Source of the DNA: an uncultured Eubacteriales bacterium
GTDB lineage: Bacteria > Bacillota > Clostridia > Oscillospirales > CAG-272
Assembly: GCA_900555785.1 (NCBI GenBank)
Contig: USMO01000076.1
Location: 1 to 7,559, forward strand
DNA: 7,559 nucleotides
Direction of reading: 5' to 3'
Below, one piece after another: positions 5,076 to 7,559 of this stretch. Position 1 is the stretch's first letter, and each line of letters starts with the position of its first letter. Under the pieces are notes generated by a model. That model saw only the letters and a list, made by a program, of their open reading frames with translations. It ran no database searches and was not told where the DNA came from. The position numbers and the translations under genes are program-made.

Positions 5076-6104
5076 ATGCGAAATAAAGTGGGCTTGGCTG
5101 CATTGCTGCTTGCGCTGCTGGCTCTTTTGGCGCTGACAGGCTGCGACAAAAGATCGTCCGGCAGCATCGGCTTGACCGAGAGTGACGAAACAAAATACGA
5201 TTATTCCAACGGCATGGCGTTTGCACTGACCGCGGACGGCGAAGGCTATCGCGTCAAGTGGTCCGGGCTCTGCCGCGAGGAAACCGTCACGGTTCCCGAG
5301 ACCTACAAGGGAAAGCCGGTAACCGAGTTGGCGGAATTTGCCTTTGGGAGCGCGGAGAACCTGAAAAGCGTGGTGTTGCCGGAGAGCCTGAAGGCAATCG
5401 GAAACGGCGCGTTTTCCGGCTGTGTCCTGCTGGAGACCGTAAACATCCCGGAGGGCGTGACGGTCATCGGAAAGAATGCGTTTGACAAATGCCAGTCGCT
5501 GCCGGCGCTGTCCATTCCGGACGGCGTGCAGGAAATCGGCGAGATGGCGTTTCGCGGCTGCGCCTCGCTGACCGAGCTGGTGCTGCCGTCGGGGCTGACG
5601 GAGATTGCGGAAAGCCTGCTGCAGGAATGCATCAAGCTGACCCAGGTGAACATTCCCGCGGGCGTGACGCGCATCGGAGAATCCGCCTTTGCCAACTGCA
5701 CCAAGCTGGGAGCCATCGAGCTGCCGCAGGGGCTGTGCTTTATCGGCGAGGCTGCGTTTGCCGGTTGCGAATCGCTGCGGGAGGTGACCGTTCCGCAGGG
5801 CGTTCCGGCAATCGAAAACTGGACCTTTGCACGCTGCCGGTCGCTGACGGGTGTCACGCTGTGTGACGGCATCGAGCGCATCGGCTGCTATGCCTTCAAC
5901 GAATGCACCGCGCTGGAATCGATTCAGATTCCGGTCAGCGTGAAGCGGATTGAACACTACGCCTTCGGAAACTGCAACAAGCTGGAGCTGATCGGTTACC
6001 CCGGCAGCCAGACCGAATGGAATGCGATTGAAAAGCTGAAGCTGTGGGCTTGGAACCTGCCGCGCGGACTGGTCATCGGTCTGTCCGGCAGCAAAACCAG
6101 ATAA
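5076..6104 (+). CDS. BspA-type leucine-rich repeat lipoprotein
   Basis: 342 residues. The signal has a basic start (RNK), a poly-Leu/Ala core (7-19) and lipobox LTGC (20-23), so Cys23 is the likely lipid anchor and the rest faces outward. A short linker (24-45) leads to an N-terminal capping region (about 46-95). Nine gapless 23-residue LRR_5/TpLRR repeats follow (96-302) of the form LxxVxIPxGVxxIGxxAFxxCxx. A closing unit, LELIGYPGSQTEWNAIEKLK (303-322), is the usual C-terminal cap of the family. BspA-type proteins bind host matrix, epithelial or bacterial surfaces in several species; here that role is inferred. Repeat 5 (165-187) is degenerate (SLLQEC for the usual AFxxC). GGAG (5064-5067) lies 8 nt before the ATG. 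A single-gene transcript bounded by its own promoter and terminator. Confidence 0.92.
   Translation: MRNKVGLAALLLALLALLALTGCDKRSSGSIGLTESDETKYDYSNGMAFALTADGEGYRVKWSGLCREETVTVPETYKGKPVTELAEFAFGSAENLKSVVLPESLKAIGNGAFSGCVLLETVNIPEGVTVIGKNAFDKCQSLPALSIPDGVQEIGEMAFRGCASLTELVLPSGLTEIAESLLQECIKLTQVNIPAGVTRIGESAFANCTKLGAIELPQGLCFIGEAAFAGCESLREVTVPQGVPAIENWTFARCRSLTGVTLCDGIERIGCYAFNECTALESIQIPVSVKRIEHYAFGNCNKLELIGYPGSQTEWNAIEKLKLWAWNLPRGLVIGLSGSKTR
5361..5981 (+). repeat. Nine tandem 69-bp coding repeats (LRR units)
   Basis: The units encode residues 96-118, 119-141, 142-164, 165-187, 188-210, 211-233, 234-256, 257-279 and 280-302 of the LRR lipoprotein. All are exactly 69 bp with no indels, but they differ enough at DNA level that recent expansion is unlikely. 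Confidence 0.85.
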
Positions 6105-6110
6105 AAGAGC

Positions 6111-6140
6111 AGGCGTCCCCTTTCGAGGGGCGCCTTTTTT
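6111..6140 (+). terminator. UUCG-loop terminator after the LRR lipoprotein
   Basis: AGGCG (6111-6115), a bulged T, then CCCCT (6117-6121) pair with AGGGG (6126-6130) and CGCCT (6131-6135) around the very stable TTCG tetraloop. A run of T to 6140 follows. It begins 7 nt after the stop codon. Confidence 0.9.
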
Positions 6141-6233
6141 CTGTTTGGTTGGTGTTCTTGTGAAACATCGACGAAAAAAGACAATCTTTTTCCAGAAATC
6201 ACAGAAAAATCAGAATTGCACAGAAAATATATG

Positions 6234-6262
6234 TTGATTTTTCATGTTCGGTGTGGTATAAT
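6234..6262 (+). promoter_or_regulatory. Promoter of fucO
   Basis: TTGATT (6234-6239), a 17-nt spacer and a perfect TATAAT (6257-6262) with extended -10 (TGTGGTATAAT, identical to that of the lgt promoter). Predicted start near 6269, leaving a leader of about 60 nt. The AT-rich region just upstream (6190-6235) could act as an UP-like element. No clear catabolite or sugar-regulator site was recognised. Confidence 0.82.
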
Positions 6263-6274
6263 GAAAGTGTCAAC

Positions 6275-6328
6275 AGGAGGGAACTCCGACTGTGGAACGA
6301 AAATGAAAGGATCAGAAAGGTAACTGTC
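6275..6328 (+). promoter_or_regulatory. fucO leader with a second, stronger ribosome site
   Basis: A near-perfect AGGAGGG (6275-6281) lies 48 nt before the fucO ATG and faces no ATG at normal spacing. A GTG at 6292 would give a four-codon frame (VERK) whose stop overlaps an ATG at 6303. That ATG opens a six-codon frame (MKGSER) ending at 6323, 5 nt before the fucO start. Alternatively CTG at 6290, 8 nt after AGGAGGG, is in frame with fucO and would add 13 residues. The fucO ATG itself has GAAAGG (6315-6320) at 8 nt. Confidence 0.35.
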
Positions 6329-7474
6329 ATGGCAAGAATTGTACTGAATGAAACATCCTATCACGGCGCGGGCGCGATTCACGAGATCGTTGGCGAGGTC
6401 AAAGGAAGAGGACTGAAAAAGGCTTTGGTCTGCTCGGACCCCGACCTGGTTCGCTTCGGCGTGACCAAGCGCGTCCTTGATGTTCTGGAAGGCGCGGGAC
6501 TTGCGTATGAGTTGTATTCCGATATTAAACCGAACCCGACCATCGAAAACGTGCAGTCGGGCGTTGCCGCCTTCAAAAAGAGCGGCGCCGATTACCTGAT
6601 CGCCATCGGCGGCGGGTCCTCGATGGACACCTGCAAGGCAATCGGTATCATCATCGCAAACCCTGAGTTTGCGGACGTCAGAAGCCTGGAGGGCGTTGCA
6701 CCGACCAAGCATCCGTCCATGCCGATTATCGCCATCCCGACGACCGCCGGAACCGCTGCGGAGGTGACCATCAACTATGTCATCACCGACGTGGAGAAAA
6801 AGCGGAAGTTCGTCTGCGTGGACGTACACGATATTCCGGTGGTCGCGATTATCGACCCCGAAATGATGTCCACCATGCCGAAGGGGCTGACCGCCGCAAC
6901 CGGTATGGACGCGCTGACGCACGCAATCGAGGGGTATATCACCAAGGCGGCTTGGGAAATGACCGACATGTTCCACCTCAAGGCAATCGAGCTGATCTCG
7001 AAGAGCCTGCGCGGTGCGGTTGCAAACACCAAGAAAGGCAGAGAGGGCATGGCGCTCGGTCAGTATATCGCGGGCATGGGCTTCTCCAATGTCGGACTTG
7101 GCATCGTGCATTCGATGGCGCATGCGCTGGGCGCAGTCTATGACACCCCGCACGGCGTTGCAAACGCAATCCTGCTGCCGACCGTGATGGAATACAACGC
7201 ACCGGCAACCGGCGAGAAGTACCGCGACATTGCAAAGGCAATGGGCGTAGAAGGCACCGAAAAGATGACCCAGGCAGAATACCGCAAGGCTGCCGTTGAT
7301 GCGGTGCGCCAGCTGTCGAAGGACGTCGGCATCCCGCAGGACCTGAAGGCGATTGTGAAGGAGGAGGATGTGAAATTCCTCGCCGAATCCGCCATGGCAG
7401 ATGCCTGCCGCCCCGGCAACCCCAAGGATCCTACCCTGGAGGATATTATCGGGCTGTATCATTCGCTGATGTAA
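6329..7474 (+). CDS. fucO: Lactaldehyde reductase (1,2-propanediol oxidoreductase), iron-dependent
   Basis: 381 residues, nearly identical in length to E. coli FucO (382) and closely similar along its length from my memory of that protein. The enzyme is a cytoplasmic group III (iron-containing) alcohol dehydrogenase. It reduces L-lactaldehyde, from fucose or rhamnose cleavage, to (S)-1,2-propanediol with NADH under anaerobic conditions. The expected metal ligands Asp194, His198, His261 and His275 are all present, each two positions before the E. coli numbering. Also present are GGGSSMD (94-100, dinucleotide binding), PTTAGTAAEVT (137-147) and Asp37, which corresponds to the E. coli Asp39 linked to NAD preference. 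The ATG at 6329 is chosen for the length match and GAAAGG at 8 nt; an upstream CTG start is possible. Stands alone: no fucose/rhamnose kinase, aldolase or microcompartment gene in view. Another small-alcohol substrate cannot be excluded. Confidence 0.94.
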   Translation: MARIVLNETSYHGAGAIHEIVGEVKGRGLKKALVCSDPDLVRFGVTKRVLDVLEGAGLAYELYSDIKPNPTIENVQSGVAAFKKSGADYLIAIGGGSSMDTCKAIGIIIANPEFADVRSLEGVAPTKHPSMPIIAIPTTAGTAAEVTINYVITDVEKKRKFVCVDVHDIPVVAIIDPEMMSTMPKGLTAATGMDALTHAIEGYITKAAWEMTDMFHLKAIELISKSLRGAVANTKKGREGMALGQYIAGMGFSNVGLGIVHSMAHALGAVYDTPHGVANAILLPTVMEYNAPATGEKYRDIAKAMGVEGTEKMTQAEYRKAAVDAVRQLSKDVGIPQDLKAIVKEEDVKFLAESAMADACRPGNPKDPTLEDIIGLYHSLM

Positions 7475-7482
7475 AATGGAGT

Positions 7483-7509
7483 AAAAAAGGCACCCCCACG
7501 GGCTTTTGC
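7483..7509 (+). terminator. Half of a terminator-like hairpin after fucO
   Basis: A six-A run, then GGCACCCCCACGGGC (7489-7503), TTTT and GC. This is what the 5' half of a bidirectional terminator with a 15-bp stem and TTTT loop would look like. After the first two bases of the expected second arm (GC, 7508-7509) the match stops and unrelated sequence begins. As it stands the structure cannot form a long stem. Confidence 0.4.
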
Positions 7510-7513
7510 ACAA

Positions 7514-7530
7514 GTCCGTTAAAAACGGAC
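7514..7530. repeat. Perfect 7-bp inverted repeat near right edge
   Basis: GTCCGTT (7514-7520) and AACGGAC (7524-7530) are perfectly complementary around AAA. No T-tract follows on the plus strand, so it is not a good plus-strand terminator. A poly-A run and AGAGCCTCC (7542-7550) follow and may be the first arm of another terminator continuing beyond the window. Confidence 0.45.
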
Positions 7531-7559
7531 AATTGAAAAAAAGAGCCTCCTATGGTAGA

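Noticed and set aside
5010..5957. Minus-strand open frame (315 codons) antisense to the LRR lipoprotein
   Set aside because: Its apparent repeats mirror the 69-bp coding repeats on the plus strand; composition is implausible and no start signals are seen.
5361..5981. CRISPR-like array
   Set aside because: The regular 69-bp spacing is the coding periodicity of 23-residue LRR units with no identical direct repeats or spacers.
6242..7513. Long minus-strand open frame (423 codons) antisense to fucO
   Set aside because: The protein is rich in Arg, His, Cys and Gly without domain character, it lacks a ribosome site, and fucO on the other strand is certain. It is a by-product of codon bias.

Overview
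The window reads like chromosomal DNA of a low-to-moderate-GC Gram-positive anaerobe, most likely a gut Clostridia (Oscillospiraceae/Ruminococcaceae-like) species. That placement is inference. It rests on strong AGGAGG-type ribosome sites, consensus TTGACA/TATAAT promoters with several extended -10 boxes (TGTGGTATAAT), short rho-independent terminators, two lipobox lipoproteins, a BspA-type leucine-rich repeat protein and a FucO-type lactaldehyde reductase. No rRNA, tRNA, CRISPR array, transposase or phage gene is visible.

Layout. (1) 1-1082, minus strand: a major facilitator superfamily transporter whose C-terminus runs off the left edge, with its own promoter. (2) 1083-1462: divergent intergenic region with one promoter facing each way, plus a perfect inverted repeat beside the predicted start site of the rightward transcript. 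(3) 1463-2692: a visibly more AT-rich two-gene unit, a lipoprotein of unknown function whose stop overlaps (TAATG) the start of a short secreted protein that looks frameshifted and truncated, followed by a GC-rich hairpin. (4) 2740-2948: an intergenic patch with a degraded repeat-like hairpin and a good promoter. (5) 2949-4895: a tightly overlapping operon of an Lgt-family protein with non-canonical active-site motifs and two half-size chromate-transporter (CHR) proteins, closed by a small terminator. (6) 5076-6104: a lipoprotein with nine 23-residue BspA-type repeats, with its own promoter, leader hairpin and UUCG-loop terminator. (7) 6329-7474: fucO, with a strong promoter and an odd leader. 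It is followed by what looks like one arm of a terminator whose other arm is missing.

How the genes relate. The two CHR halves almost certainly form one two-subunit transporter. Their co-transcription with an Lgt-like membrane enzyme is not explained by any pathway I know, although two Lgt-dependent lipoproteins lie in the same window. fucO would reduce lactaldehyde from fucose or rhamnose breakdown to 1,2-propanediol, but no other gene of that pathway is visible. The less ordinary parts are the AT-rich lipoprotein/secreted-protein pair, the variant Lgt motifs, the fucO leader and the half terminator at the right edge. I see no strong case for a wholly new biological system.
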